A stretch of DNA of 64,000 nucleotides from Enterobacteriaceae bacterium B14 (GTDB taxonomy: Bacteria; Pseudomonadota; Gammaproteobacteria; Enterobacterales; Enterobacteriaceae): the NCBI GenBank assembly GCA_000307305.1, contig DF158884.1, positions 123,278 through 187,277 on the forward strand, written 5' to 3'. Position 1 is the first letter of the stretch; every line of letters starts with the position of its first letter. Below the pieces are notes generated by a model. The model was not told the DNA's origin. It saw nothing but the letters and a program-made list of their open reading frames with translations, and ran no database searches. A program made the position numbers and the translations under genes. Below, piece by piece: positions 18,254 to 28,922 of the stretch.

Positions 18254-20281
18254 TCAGAACTGATAACTGGCGAATAACTTGAGGTTGCGCCCATCCTGCA
18301 AAGCCCCATTTGGCGCGTAGTACTCTTTGTCGAAGGCATTGCCGACAACGACGCTGGTTGTTAAGCGATCAGAGAACATTTCAGGCTTATAGCTGACGTA
18401 AAAGTCATGAGTGGCATAACCTTTTTGCGGTGTTGGCGTGTCTTTAATACGATCAGCAAAGACCCCCATCCAACCCACAGAAGCATTGGTATTGCCAAGC
18501 GGCACGTTCAAACGAGTGGAAACGGTGTCTGGGTTCACGGTAGATAACCATGCGCCCGTGCGTTCATCTTTCCCGCTGGTACGGTTATAAGCGACGTTCA
18601 TATCAAAATAGCGATTCTGATAGTCCATCATCATTTCCCAGCCCCAAATTTTAGCCCGTGGAATATTGACGGAGGTTGTCTCACAAGGTGAACACACCAC
18701 GCCAGAGCCCGGCACATAACCCACTTTCATGTTGACGCTGGTTGAGATGTAATCTTTGGCTCTTGTGCCGAAGTAGCTCGCTTTAAATTTCAGATCATCA
18801 TCAGCCATGATCAGATTATCGAAGCGTAGACCGAAACCGACTTCCTGAGTTGCGTTGGTTTCTGGCCTTAAATTCGGATTAGGCTTCCAATAGTTGTTCA
18901 TAGTCGGCCCCATGCTGAAATGCAGGGAGTCGTTATACATCTCGCCCATTGTTGGGGCGCGGAAGGCTTCGGAATAAGAGGCGAACAGCGTTAACCATTC
19001 TGTTGGAAGAACTGACATGGCAATTTTAGGCGACCATTTGTCTGCATTAATACTGTCATAGCCACGGCTTTCCGCTTTGTAGTTGTCGTAGCGGATGGCA
19101 CCAATAAAGGAAACAGGGAGATCACGCAGGGTGACTTCATCTTGTAACCAACCGGAAGCGAAACGAATTTCAGCCTCTGGGAAGCTGGTTGTCGCGCCAC
19201 TTGGCGTCTGCTTCTGCTTATAGGTTTCTGCCCCGTAAGTGAGCTGGCTCGGTGCAAAGCTCTCTTTCCAGAAGTTTGATCGGTTATCAACCTTGATGCC
19301 TTTGGTTGTCTGCTTTCTGTCTTCTGCTTTTCCGCCCGTTGGGTTCGAATTGATTTGGGTTTCAGAGTAGTAAAGTTGGGTTGATGCATTTAACCAATCC
19401 ATATCCGCAGGATTGATTTTATAAACAAGCTGAGCATCTTTGTTTTTCGTGGTTCTGTCGGTCATTACATCGGTGGCTGTGGTGCTCGGTTGCAGGTTTT
19501 GCGGGTTTTTAGGCTCTCTGGCATCGTTGTTGTAATAGCGCAGGTTAGCAATGAGCGATTGGGCATCGTCGATACGCCACGTTCCTTTCGCCAGCATAGA
19601 TGCGATCTCTTCATCGTTCGGTGCTGTCTCACCGTTACTCAGGCGTAGATTGCCTTTATCGCGGAAGTTGGCAGAGAATAAACCATCAACATCATCGGTA
19701 CGACCGAAGGTCGTTACGCCCATGCTGGTGCTGTGATCCAAGGTAGCGCCAGAGCCGAACAACCGAACACCACCCTGTTCGCCTTCACGTAGTAAATCTT
19801 TAGCATCAACGGTGTCAAAAGAGATAACGCCACCAAGAGCACCGCTGCCGTAAAGCTGTGCTGATGGGCCACGAACTACTTCGACTCGTTTAATCAATGC
19901 GGGGTCGAGAAATATCCCATTTAGATGCCCTGTATCCGTTCCTTGCCTAACACCATCGACTAACACCAACACGCCGCGTTTGTCATACCCACGCATGTTG
20001 ATATCTTGCCCGTTGCTGCGCGATGTCCCCGTAATGGTAATACCTGGAATATTACGCAGCAGATCAGCCGAGCTATTGGCGGCCAAATTTTCTGGTGCAT
20101 TAGCATCTACGACGGTGACCATCATCGGCGCTTCAAAGGCATTACGATCGTTGCCTGTCGCCGTCACAGTAATGATTTCGTTTTTATTTTTAGTATTTGA
20201 GGTATCCGTATTTGTTTCGGCATTAGCCAATGCAGGAAGTGCACAAATAATGGCAAGACTTAAAGATGACAGGCGAAGCAT
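18254..20281 (-). CDS. hmuR: HmuR/HemR: TonB-dependent haem receptor
   Basis: 675 aa outer-membrane barrel. A signal peptide (about 1-21, ending ALPALANA) is followed by a TonB box-like stretch EIITVTA at about 35-41, the plug domain (NIPGITITG..., RGPSAQLYGSGALGG), then the barrel ending in LKLFASYQF. Haem-receptor markers FRAP (440-443) and NPNL (468-471) flank H454, and H119 lies in TGHLNG; these match the two haem-transfer histidines of Yersinia HemR. Two upstream starts exist; the ATG at 20281 is preferred because GGAGAG lies 7 nt before it. Iron control is expected from the Fur box upstream of hemP. Confidence 0.95.
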   Translation of the reverse strand: MLRLSSLSLAIICALPALANAETNTDTSNTKNKNEIITVTATGNDRNAFEAPMMVTVVDANAPENLAANSSADLLRNIPGITITGTSRSNGQDINMRGYDKRGVLVLVDGVRQGTDTGHLNGIFLDPALIKRVEVVRGPSAQLYGSGALGGVISFDTVDAKDLLREGEQGGVRLFGSGATLDHSTSMGVTTFGRTDDVDGLFSANFRDKGNLRLSNGETAPNDEEIASMLAKGTWRIDDAQSLIANLRYYNNDAREPKNPQNLQPSTTATDVMTDRTTKNKDAQLVYKINPADMDWLNASTQLYYSETQINSNPTGGKAEDRKQTTKGIKVDNRSNFWKESFAPSQLTYGAETYKQKQTPSGATTSFPEAEIRFASGWLQDEVTLRDLPVSFIGAIRYDNYKAESRGYDSINADKWSPKIAMSVLPTEWLTLFASYSEAFRAPTMGEMYNDSLHFSMGPTMNNYWKPNPNLRPETNATQEVGFGLRFDNLIMADDDLKFKASYFGTRAKDYISTSVNMKVGYVPGSGVVCSPCETTSVNIPRAKIWGWEMMMDYQNRYFDMNVAYNRTSGKDERTGAWLSTVNPDTVSTRLNVPLGNTNASVGWMGVFADRIKDTPTPQKGYATHDFYVSYKPEMFSDRLTTSVVVGNAFDKEYYAPNGALQDGRNLKLFASYQF

Positions 20282-20394
20282 ACTGCAACTCTCCATTGAA
20301 TATTCATATGTTCCAACGTATTGGAGATATGATGAAGTTGCTGGCTGCCTTGACGAAGATAGCAAGTGTCTGGGTGGCTGGCTAAATTGTGAAT

Positions 20395-20577
20395 TTATTT
20401 GGTTAAGATTAACTTTCCGGCTTTAGTAATACGCAGTTGGTACTGTTGATCCTGATGCTGAATCAGTAATACATCAGATTTACCCAGTAATTGCTGAGTG
20501 TTGACCGATGGGTAACGGCAAGAAGAATCTCTCTTTTTTCCTGACCCTAGATGGTCTGCTGACTCGGTAATTCTCAT
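20395..20577 (-). CDS. hemP: HemP family small protein
   Basis: 60 aa. The C-terminal half, VNTQQLLGKSDVLLIQHQD... and YQLRITKAGKLILTK, is the HemP/HmuP family signature. HemP is conserved at the head of hem/hmu loci; in some bacteria it is a regulator of receptor expression. It lies 113 bp upstream of hmuR, just after a Fur box. The ribosome-binding site (AGAAGA) is weak. Confidence 0.9.
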   Translation of the reverse strand: MRITESADHLGSGKKRDSSCRYPSVNTQQLLGKSDVLLIQHQDQQYQLRITKAGKLILTK

Positions 20578-20889
20578 AGAATCTTCTATATTGAATGATA
20601 ACTAGTTTCAACCTGATAATCATTATCATTTAATTTAAATGGTTCAACAAGCTTTAATTCTGTGATACAGATTACGTTAATGAAATATTATTGTTACATA
20701 ATTGCAACGAAAGTGATTTTCTTTGCTGAGCGCGTAATGCGTTATTTCATATGAGAATTATCTTATATTGCGAGGTGTTCTTATTGAATAATAACGATGA
20801 TTTGTCACACACCGGAGCTTAATAGCCCCGGTGTTTACTTCGCTTTTTATGACCCGTTTTTGTCATGCGATTGGTGATGTCATTCGCCC
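20578..20889. other. Intergenic region between hemP and zapE
   Basis: 312 bp, AT-rich. It holds the haem-locus promoter with the Fur box (20614-20629). A hairpin ACACCGG / CCGGTGT (20809-20834, 12-nt loop) lies 55 nt past the zapE stop. On the plus strand the hairpin is followed by TTTACTTCGCTTTTT; on the zapE strand the tail is not T-rich. A second AT-rich Fur-like stretch (GAGAATTATCTTATAT, about 20753-20768) is weaker. Confidence 0.55.
20614..20629. promoter_or_regulatory. Fur box upstream of hemP
   Basis: GATAATCATTATCATT matches the palindromic Fur consensus built from GATAAT hexamers in alternating orientation. It lies 37 bp before the hemP start codon, in the promoter zone. Fur with Fe2+ would repress the whole hemP-hmuRSTUV locus in iron-replete cells. 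Confidence 0.85.
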
Positions 20890-22026
20890 TTAAGGAAGAT
20901 GTTCTAGGCTTAAATACTCTTCACTCTGCATCTCTTGCAAACGGGACAAGCAACGCTGATATTCAAACTTTAGCCGATCACCGCTGTATATCTGATACAT
21001 GTCCACATCAGCCGAGATAATCAGTTTGACACGCCGCTCATAAAACTCATCGACCAACGCGAGAAAGCGCCGAGCTATATCCTCTTGTAGGCTGTTCATT
21101 TGCGTAAGGTTATGCAATAAAACTGTGTGATAAAGCCGAGAAAGTGCAATGTAATCCATCTGACTACGAGCTTCTTGGCATAAAACAGAGAACGCCACAG
21201 CCAGCACACCATCGGCTTCATCTAATACATTTAACGGCCGGTGGTTAATCTCAAGGGTTTTACTACCATGGCCTTCTCCGCCAACCAGTTGCCGAAAAGT
21301 CTGCCCCATCGAATGCGCCGTTTCTGCCCCTAAAGGCGTAATAAACAGATTGGCTTGTGTTAGCGTGCGCAAACGATAGTCGATCCCTGCATCAACATTG
21401 AGTACCTTGCAGTTGCTCTTAATCAGTTCGATAGCAGGCAAGAAACGGGCGCGCTGTAACCCATTGTGATACAGGTTATCCGGCGGAATATTCGAGGTAG
21501 CGACTAATATGATGCCGCGTTTAAACAGGGCTTCAAACAGTGTTCCCAACAACATGGCATCAGTAATATCAGAAACAAAAAACTCATCAAAACAGAGAAT
21601 ATCCGCCTCTGCCTTAAAACCATCAGCAATCATCTCTAGGGGGTTTTCATGCCCCTGCTGAGCGGTTAACTCTGCATGAACCCGTAACATAAAACGGTGA
21701 AAATGGAGGCGAAGTTTACGCTCCCCAGGCAGGCTCTGATAAAAAAGGTCCATTAGCCATGTTTTGCCACGACCAACGCCTCCCCACATATAGAGGCCTT
21801 TTACCGTAGCATCCTGTGGCTTATCACTATTGATAACCTTTTTGTGTAACCAGCCCAAAAGACCCGATGAGGCTGGCTTACGGCTTGGCGCTTCTGCTTT
21901 TTGTTGCAGTACCGCTTGATAGATCGCATCAAGATCTTTAACTGCCTGATGTTGAGCGTCGTCCGGTTGATAGGTGCCATCAGTCAAAGCGTGTTGATAG
22001 CGGGCCAAAGGTGAAGTATCAAGCAT
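20890..22026 (-). CDS. zapE: ZapE: cell division AFG1-like ATPase
   Basis: 378 aa (E. coli 375). AFG1-family P-loop ATPase with Walker A GGVGRGKT at 82-89 and Walker B LCFDEFFVSDI. The conserved C-terminus is VDEFYERRVKLIISADV...GDRLKFEYQRCLSRLQEMQSEEYL. ZapE associates with the Z-ring and destabilises FtsZ polymers. The ATG at 22026 aligns with E. coli; its ribosome-binding site (GGGAA, 11 nt away) is weak. It is divergent from zapG. Confidence 0.95.
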   Translation of the reverse strand: MLDTSPLARYQHALTDGTYQPDDAQHQAVKDLDAIYQAVLQQKAEAPSRKPASSGLLGWLHKKVINSDKPQDATVKGLYMWGGVGRGKTWLMDLFYQSLPGERKLRLHFHRFMLRVHAELTAQQGHENPLEMIADGFKAEADILCFDEFFVSDITDAMLLGTLFEALFKRGIILVATSNIPPDNLYHNGLQRARFLPAIELIKSNCKVLNVDAGIDYRLRTLTQANLFITPLGAETAHSMGQTFRQLVGGEGHGSKTLEINHRPLNVLDEADGVLAVAFSVLCQEARSQMDYIALSRLYHTVLLHNLTQMNSLQEDIARRFLALVDEFYERRVKLIISADVDMYQIYSGDRLKFEYQRCLSRLQEMQSEEYLSLEHLP

Positions 22027-22316
22027 AGATAGATATATTCCCTGCTAAAAAATCGTCGTATCGGCGACACAAATGGGGGGTATCTCTGATCCCAGAGAGA
22101 CATTATTGTGGACGATAGCATAACCTGCCGAAAAAAATTATTATCAAAGAAGGAATCCGTCTCTCATATAAAATTATGTATGATTCCACTCAGCGGGCAT
22201 TAAAAGGTATAGTGGTGGTTATGTAATGAGATCATCCGTTAAGCAGAGTCCGTTTATGCAATGCGTGTTTAAACAGTCTCTGTTAAAACAACGACAGTAA
22301 AATAATAGGAGTCACC

Positions 22317-22712
22317 ATGACTTGGGAGTATGCGCTTATTGGTTTAGTCGTCGGTATTGTCATCGGCGCATTGGCTGTTCGTTTTGGGAACCGCAAACTA
22401 CGTCAGCAAAAAGAACTCCAAACCGATCTGGAGAAAGGTAAAGCCGAGTTAGAGGCTTATCGCCAAGAGCTAGTTGGGCATTTCGCACAGAGCGCGGAGC
22501 TACTCAACAACATGGCTCGCGATTATCGCCAGCTCTATCAGCATATGGCTAAAAGCTCAAACGACCTGCTACCTGACCTACCAGTGCAGGAAAACCCGTT
22601 TCGTTTTCGCTTAGGTGAATCTGAATCTGAAAATGATCAAGCCCCCGTCGAAATGCCGCGTGATTACTCAGGTGAAGCATCTGGGCTGCTACGCGCGGAT
22701 AAACACGACTAA
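22317..22712 (+). CDS. zapG: ZapG (YhcB) envelope/division protein
   Basis: 131 aa (E. coli YhcB 132; DUF1043). One N-terminal membrane helix (about 5-23), then a long coiled-coil (about 28-80) and a disordered tail. It is an inner-membrane protein linked to division, elongation and envelope assembly. AGGAG 7 nt before the ATG. Divergent from zapE and upstream of degQ-degS, the conserved order. Confidence 0.95.
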   Translation: MTWEYALIGLVVGIVIGALAVRFGNRKLRQQKELQTDLEKGKAELEAYRQELVGHFAQSAELLNNMARDYRQLYQHMAKSSNDLLPDLPVQENPFRFRLGESESENDQAPVEMPRDYSGEASGLLRADKHD

Positions 22713-22952
22713 CTTCATTTTAATAAGTGCGTTGCCGGGATTTTTTCAGTGCATCACTGTTCAATAGTGTTCGCCACAAGAGAAAAATGTTCTGCCCCAT
22801 CCCGGCTCCAGCACCCATCTATTTAATTAAATTGACCATTCCTTACTTTTCTTCTATGAACTTTTACCCTATCTGTCGACTCTTATATTGCGTACGTAGC
22901 GAAAGCGCATCAAAATTATGAAATACAATTGTTGGTATAAAGAGAAAAATCT

Positions 22953-24317
22953 ATGAGAAAAACATCTTCACTATTGAGCGCATTAACAATCAGTATGGGT
23001 TTGGCTCTATCTTCAATTCCTATGGCAAACGCCGCACTTCCTATGGTTGTTCAGGGTGAGCAGGTTCCAAGTCTTGCCCCAATGCTGGAAAAGGTACTGC
23101 CTGCTGTGGTTAGCGTAAAAATTGAAGGGACGCAAGTTCAGCGCCAGCAACTTCCACCTGAATTTAAATTCTTTTTTGGTCCCAATTTTCCAGCGGAGCA
23201 ACAAAGCTCCCGTCCATTCCAAGGGTTAGGCTCCGGCGTTATCATTGATGCAGCCAAAGGGTATATATTAACCAATAATCACGTTATCAAAAACGCCGAT
23301 AAGATCAGTATTCAAACCAACGATGGCCATGAATATGATGCAAAATTAATTGGTAAAGATGAGCAATCTGATATCGCCCTCATCCAAGTCAAAGATGCAA
23401 AAAACCTAAAAGCCGTGGCTATCGCTGATTCTGACAAACTGCGCGTGGGGGATTTTGCGGTTGCGATTGGTAACCCATTTGGCCTTGGGCAAACCGCCAC
23501 TTCTGGGATTATCTCTGCGTTAGGCCGCAGCGGATTGAGCCTTGAAGGTTTAGAGAATTTTATTCAAACCGATGCCTCGATTAACCGCGGTAACTCCGGC
23601 GGAGCACTAGTTAACCTGAATGGTGAGCTGATTGGTATCAACACCGCGATTCTTGCCCCCAACGGCGGCAATATCGGTATCGGTTTTGCTATCCCAAGTA
23701 ACATGGCAAAAAGCCTTAGCCAACAGTTGATTGAGTTTGGCGAAGTTAAACGCGGTGTTCTTGGCATTAAAGGCCGTGAGATGACGGCTGATATGGCTAA
23801 AGCGTTCAAAATTGATACGCAACGTGGTGCTTTCGTCAGTGAAATTGTGCCTAAATCAGCGGCAGCATTGGCCGGTATCAAAGCGGGTGATGTGATTACC
23901 TCCATTGATGGTAAAACTATTGGCAGCTTTGCAGAGTTGAGAGCGAAAGTCGCGACAATGGGGCCGAAGAAAGTCAAAGTGGGTTTAGTACGTGAAGGTA
24001 AACCAATGGAAGTGGAAGTCTCATTGCAAAACAGTGAGCAATCCAGTACCAGCGCTGAATCGCTAATCCCTGCGTTACAAGGTGCAAACCTGAGTAATGG
24101 TGAGACGAAAGGGACTAAAGGTGTGAAGATCGAGAACGTTGCTAAATCTTCACCTGCTGCTCAAATCGGTTTATTAAAAGATGACCTAATTGTTGGTGTT
24201 AACCGTGAGCGCGTAGAGAACATCAGCCAATTACGTAAGATTTTAGAGTCCAAACCAGCTGTTATTGCACTTAATATCGTGCGCGGTGGTGAAAGTATCT
24301 ATCTTATTCTGCGATAA
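22953..24317 (+). CDS. degQ: DegQ periplasmic serine endoprotease
   Basis: 454 aa (E. coli 455). Signal peptide 1-27 (PMANA/A), trypsin-like domain with triad H110 (TNNHV), D140 (SDIAL) and S215 (RGNSGGA), then two PDZ domains at about 250-345 and 360-454. It degrades misfolded envelope proteins and can act as a chaperone in large oligomers. The ribosome-binding site is a weak AAGAGAA. The gene precedes degS as in E. coli. Confidence 0.96.
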   Translation: MRKTSSLLSALTISMGLALSSIPMANAALPMVVQGEQVPSLAPMLEKVLPAVVSVKIEGTQVQRQQLPPEFKFFFGPNFPAEQQSSRPFQGLGSGVIIDAAKGYILTNNHVIKNADKISIQTNDGHEYDAKLIGKDEQSDIALIQVKDAKNLKAVAIADSDKLRVGDFAVAIGNPFGLGQTATSGIISALGRSGLSLEGLENFIQTDASINRGNSGGALVNLNGELIGINTAILAPNGGNIGIGFAIPSNMAKSLSQQLIEFGEVKRGVLGIKGREMTADMAKAFKIDTQRGAFVSEIVPKSAAALAGIKAGDVITSIDGKTIGSFAELRAKVATMGPKKVKVGLVREGKPMEVEVSLQNSEQSSTSAESLIPALQGANLSNGETKGTKGVKIENVAKSSPAAQIGLLKDDLIVGVNRERVENISQLRKILESKPAVIALNIVRGGESIYLILR

Positions 24318-24330
24318 GCCTCGCTAAAAT

Positions 24331-24356
24331 CGGACACGACACGGTCGTCGTGTCCG
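24331..24356 (+). other. Hairpin between degQ and degS
   Basis: CGGACACGAC ACGGTC GTCGTGTCCG: perfect 10-bp stem with a 6-nt loop, 13 nt past the degQ stop. No T-run follows (GTAACTCATGG). It may trim or partly terminate the degQ message, leaving degS with its own promoter. Confidence 0.65.
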
Positions 24357-24411
24357 GTAACTCATGGTATCCTCTACCCAATTTCCCCTAATCTGACCGC
24401 CTGGCTAACGT

Positions 24412-25494
24412 ATGCTCGTAAAGCTCTCTCGCTCTATAATTATAGGTGTAGCTGTTGCTGTACTACTTTTAGCCGTTTTACCTGCGTTGCGTTCAGGTAC
24501 CCCAGGGTCGCTTGCCCCTTCATTAACCTCTCTCAGCCCGCTTAATGAATCGCCTATGAGCTTTAACCAAGCAGCGCGCCGCGCCGCGCCTGCAGTGGTG
24601 AACGTTTATAACCGCAGTATTAATAACGCATCGAATAATAGCCTAGAAATAAAAACGTTAGGTTCCGGCGTTATCATGAACGATAAAGGCTATATCCTAA
24701 CGAATAAACACGTTATTACTAACGCAGACCAAATTATCGTCGCATTACAAGATGCCCGCGTATTCGAAGCACTGTTAATCGGTTCAGACTCTCTAACCGA
24801 CTTAGCGGTTTTGAAAATACAAGCGACAAATTTACCCGTTATTCCCACCAATCCCAACCGCACACCTCACATTGGTGATGTCGTTCTAGCCATTGGTAAC
24901 CCTTACAATTTAGGGCAGACAATTACCCAAGGTATTATCAGCGCCAGCGGGCGCAACGGTCTTAGTCCTTCTGGGCGTCAAAATTTCCTGCAAACAGATG
25001 CCTCAATCAATCAGGGAAACTCCGGTGGTGCACTCGTCAACTCACTGGGCGAACTCGTCGGTATTAATACGCTATCTCTAGATAAAAGTAACGATGGTGA
25101 AACCCCCGAAGGCATCGGCTTCGCTATCCCTACAATATTGGCAACCAAAGTAATGGATAAACTGATTCGAGATGGCCGTGTCATACGTGGCTATATCGGT
25201 ATTGAAGGAAGAGAAATTGCGCCTTCAGCTTCGCAGTCATCCGCTACAGGCACGGTAGATCGCATACAAGGTATTATCGTCGGTGCCGTAAATGAGAACG
25301 GCCCAGCAGCGAAAGCAGGTATATTGCCTGGAGATATTCTGATAAAAGTTAATGATAAACCAGCTATTTCAGCCATCGAAACGATGGATCAGATTGCAGA
25401 AGTCCGCCCTGGAACGGAGATCCCTGTAATTATTTTACGCAATGGCGAATCACTGGAAGTAAAAGTGGCGATTATGGAATACCCGATTAACTGA
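24412..25494 (+). CDS. degS: DegS site-1 protease of the sigma-E response
   Basis: 360 aa (E. coli 355). One N-terminal membrane anchor (about 8-27), protease domain with H100 (TNKHV), D130 (TDLAV) and S204 (QGNSGGA), and a single PDZ domain (about 265-355). DegS senses exposed C-termini of unfolded outer-membrane proteins and makes the first cut in RseA. After RseP, the fragment is delivered to ClpXP by SspB, also in this window. ATG start with no strong ribosome-binding site; the terminator beyond separates it from convergent murA. Confidence 0.96.
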   Translation: MLVKLSRSIIIGVAVAVLLLAVLPALRSGTPGSLAPSLTSLSPLNESPMSFNQAARRAAPAVVNVYNRSINNASNNSLEIKTLGSGVIMNDKGYILTNKHVITNADQIIVALQDARVFEALLIGSDSLTDLAVLKIQATNLPVIPTNPNRTPHIGDVVLAIGNPYNLGQTITQGIISASGRNGLSPSGRQNFLQTDASINQGNSGGALVNSLGELVGINTLSLDKSNDGETPEGIGFAIPTILATKVMDKLIRDGRVIRGYIGIEGREIAPSASQSSATGTVDRIQGIIVGAVNENGPAAKAGILPGDILIKVNDKPAISAIETMDQIAEVRPGTEIPVIILRNGESLEVKVAIMEYPIN

Positions 25495-25516
25495 TATTAG
25501 GCATAAATCAGACATA

Positions 25517-25541
25517 AAAAAGGAGCACTAGGCTCCTTTTT
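25517..25541. terminator. Bidirectional terminator between degS and murA
   Basis: AAAAAGGAGC ACTAG GCTCCTTTTT, a stem with A/T flanks giving a T-run on both strands, placed between two convergent genes. Confidence 0.88.
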
Positions 25542-25568
25542 ATCAATCAGGTCAAAAGCAGATAGGGG

Positions 25569-26831
<1,263 letters not shown>

Positions 26832-27028
26832 CTATTCATCTCTATTTGAAAATATTAAGAACCTATCTACCAAGAATCCATTTCCATAGGAGTTATCTCA
26901 ATCCATACCATATACCGTGGCACTTAACACATCAGCACGAGTGAAATAGAGCTAACCGTGTCATAGATGCTGCACATCAGATATCCAATGAGACAGATTC
27001 TAGAAAAAGGAGGTGTTATTATCGGCTA

Positions 27029-27283
27029 TCAGAAACCATTTAGCTTACGCTCTCTTGCCCATTCATCCGGCGAAAAAGCACGAATATTGACGGCATGGAT
27101 GCGATTATCAGCAATATATTCCATTAGCGGCGCATAGACAGCCTGCTCTCTTTTCAAGCGGCGCATGTCAGTAAACTGCTCACCAACAACGATTAATTGA
27201 AAGTGGCTTCCGTCTCCTGTGACGTGTGCCTCTTGTAAATCAAGAGACTGCATTAGGACAGCTTCGAGTTCTTTGTTTTCCAT
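27029..27283 (-). CDS. ibaG: IbaG: BolA-family protein
   Basis: 84 aa, the E. coli length (YrbA), ending with conserved [25 protein letters not shown]. The invariant BolA C-terminal H is present (RIHAV). BolA-like proteins bind monothiol glutaredoxins through Fe-S clusters; IbaG is linked to acid stress. It lies between the mla terminator and murA on the same strand. Confidence 0.95.
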   Translation of the reverse strand: MENKELEAVLMQSLDLQEAHVTGDGSHFQLIVVGEQFTDMRRLKREQAVYAPLMEYIADNRIHAVNIRAFSPDEWARERKLNGF

Positions 27284-27359
27284 GTCGCTCTATCTTGTAT
27301 TGTGCGTAAGACATATTGGATGACAGTTTAATGGAATCTGCATCATTCTTAAACAATGA

Positions 27360-27393
27360 AAAACCACTGTAGTGTTTACGCTACAGTGGTTTT
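27360..27393 (-). terminator. Terminator of the mlaFEDCB operon
   Basis: AAAACCACTGTAG / CTACAGTGGTTTT, a perfect 13-bp stem with an 8-nt loop, 22 nt past the mlaB stop; on the minus strand it runs into TTTTTCATTG. It separates mla from ibaG. Confidence 0.88.
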
Positions 27394-27414
27394 GGGTATT
27401 CAGAGCATCATGGA

Positions 27415-27741
27415 TTACGACGACCGCTCTGTCTCTATAGGAATAATGTGCTGTAAGTTATAGAGCGTAATCAAAGTACTAAGTTTGTCCGTGACTCCCA
27501 CCAGCGAGAGCGGCGAACCCACTTTCTCAGCATCACCAAGAATGTGAACCAACATAGCTAAACCAGATGAATCAACCCGATTCAGATGGGTGACATTAAT
27601 TTCAGTAATGCCTGACAGCTCTGATTTTCGCTGATTCCAAAACGCCAGCAACGTATCGCGATCCAAATCACCGCTAAATACCACCGCGCTACCCTGACGT
27701 TGCCAGTTTAACTCTGCTGCTTGGGTGGTTGTCTGGCTCAT
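27415..27741 (-). CDS. mlaB: MlaB: STAS-domain subunit of the MlaFEDB complex
   Basis: 108 aa (E. coli 97) STAS-domain protein with DSSGLAMLVHIL, the conserved loop around the usual STAS serine/threonine site. Cytoplasmic subunit that stabilises the MlaF ATPase dimer. Its ATG shares a base with the mlaC stop (TAATG), so translation is coupled. Last gene of mlaFEDCB. Confidence 0.95.
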   Translation of the reverse strand: MSQTTTQAAELNWQRQGSAVVFSGDLDRDTLLAFWNQRKSELSGITEINVTHLNRVDSSGLAMLVHILGDAEKVGSPLSLVGVTDKLSTLITLYNLQHIIPIETERSS

Positions 27742-28370
27742 TATTTCTTCTGTTCTAAAGTAATCTTTTGATTAGCCGCAGCCTGTAACTGTTTAGTTAG
27801 GCCCTCGATACCTTGCTGGCGTAAAGTGCCTGCCCACTCATTTTGCTTGGTCGTAATCATACTCACGCCTTCAGCAATCATATCGTAAGCCTGCCAATAG
27901 CCTGTCTTGCTGTTTTTACGCCATTGGAAATCTAAACGAACGGGTGGACGACCATTAGGATCGATAATGCTGACACGAATAGCGACGATATCAGAGCCAG
28001 CAAATGACTTCTCTGCACCGATATCATACTTTTGACCATTGTACATGGCTAAAGCCTGACCATATGCCTGTTCCAGATAAGCCTGGAATGCGCTGAAATA
28101 AGCATCACGCTGTGCAGGAGTCGCGTCGTTGTAGTAACGGCCTAAAACGAGAGCACCTGCATATTTAATCTGTACATACGGCAGAAGTTCCTGACGCACG
28201 ATAGTACGTAAATAATCTGGGTTTTGTTTGATTGCAGCCTGTTCATTACCCAAACGAGTAAATGTCTTGCCTGCAGCTTCTTTCATCATATCGTAGGGAT
28301 TCGTCTGGTCCGCAGCGTTTGCCAGCGGCGCAACAGCTAGCAAAACAATCATCATTAAACGTTTAAACAT
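27741..28370 (-). CDS. mlaC: MlaC: periplasmic phospholipid shuttle
   Basis: 209 aa, E. coli length 211. Signal peptide ends at ANA (about residue 19). The mature part is the MlaC/Ttg2D domain ([17 protein letters not shown]..., [24 protein letters not shown]). Carries phospholipid between outer-membrane MlaA-porin and inner-membrane MlaFEDB. ATG with AGGAT about 9 nt upstream, 14 nt after mlaD. Confidence 0.96.
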   Translation of the reverse strand: MFKRLMMIVLLAVAPLANAADQTNPYDMMKEAAGKTFTRLGNEQAAIKQNPDYLRTIVRQELLPYVQIKYAGALVLGRYYNDATPAQRDAYFSAFQAYLEQAYGQALAMYNGQKYDIGAEKSFAGSDIVAIRVSIIDPNGRPPVRLDFQWRKNSKTGYWQAYDMIAEGVSMITTKQNEWAGTLRQQGIEGLTKQLQAAANQKITLEQKK

Positions 28371-28384
28371 TATACTTTATCCTC

Positions 28385-28918
28385 TTATTGAATTGCTTGC
28401 GGCTCACTTCCTGAAACCGGTGCCGTGCTATGTTCACTGGAACTAGTGCTATCTCCGCTCTTGTATAAGAACTGTCCAATCAAGTCTTCTAATACCATAG
28501 CTGATTTTGTATCTTGTATCACATCTCCCTCTTTTAGGATTTTGGTTCCCATATCAGGATCTTCAAAACCTATGTTCAGAGCAAGGTACTGCTCACCGAG
28601 CAATCCTGAGGTACGGATAGAAAGAGAACTCGTATCTGGGATATTATTGACACTCTCCTGCATATCTAACGCCACCCGAGGCAGATACGTTTTCGTATTC
28701 AGCGTTATTTCTGCAACGCGGCCAACAACAACGCCACCCACGCGCACCGGTGAACGAACTTTTAACCCACCGATATTATCGAAATTAGCATACAACCGGT
28801 AAGTGGGCTCATTGCCTAATGATTTAACATCGGCAACCTTAAGGCACATGAAAACAATGGCACACAGCGCTAGCAGCATAAACAGGCCAACGCCAATTTC
28901 TGTCTTTTTAGTTTGCAT
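28385..28918 (-). CDS. mlaD: MlaD: MCE-domain substrate-binding ring subunit
   Basis: 177 aa. One N-terminal membrane helix (about 7-26), then an MCE domain at about 37-118 (YRLYANFDNIGGLKVRSPVRVGGVVVGRV) and a C-terminal helical tail. MlaD hexamers form the periplasmic ring of MlaFEDB through which lipid passes. It starts 4 nt past the mlaE stop. Confidence 0.96.
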   Translation of the reverse strand: MQTKKTEIGVGLFMLLALCAIVFMCLKVADVKSLGNEPTYRLYANFDNIGGLKVRSPVRVGGVVVGRVAEITLNTKTYLPRVALDMQESVNNIPDTSSLSIRTSGLLGEQYLALNIGFEDPDMGTKILKEGDVIQDTKSAMVLEDLIGQFLYKSGDSTSSSEHSTAPVSGSEPQAIQ

Positions 28919-28922
28919 CTAT

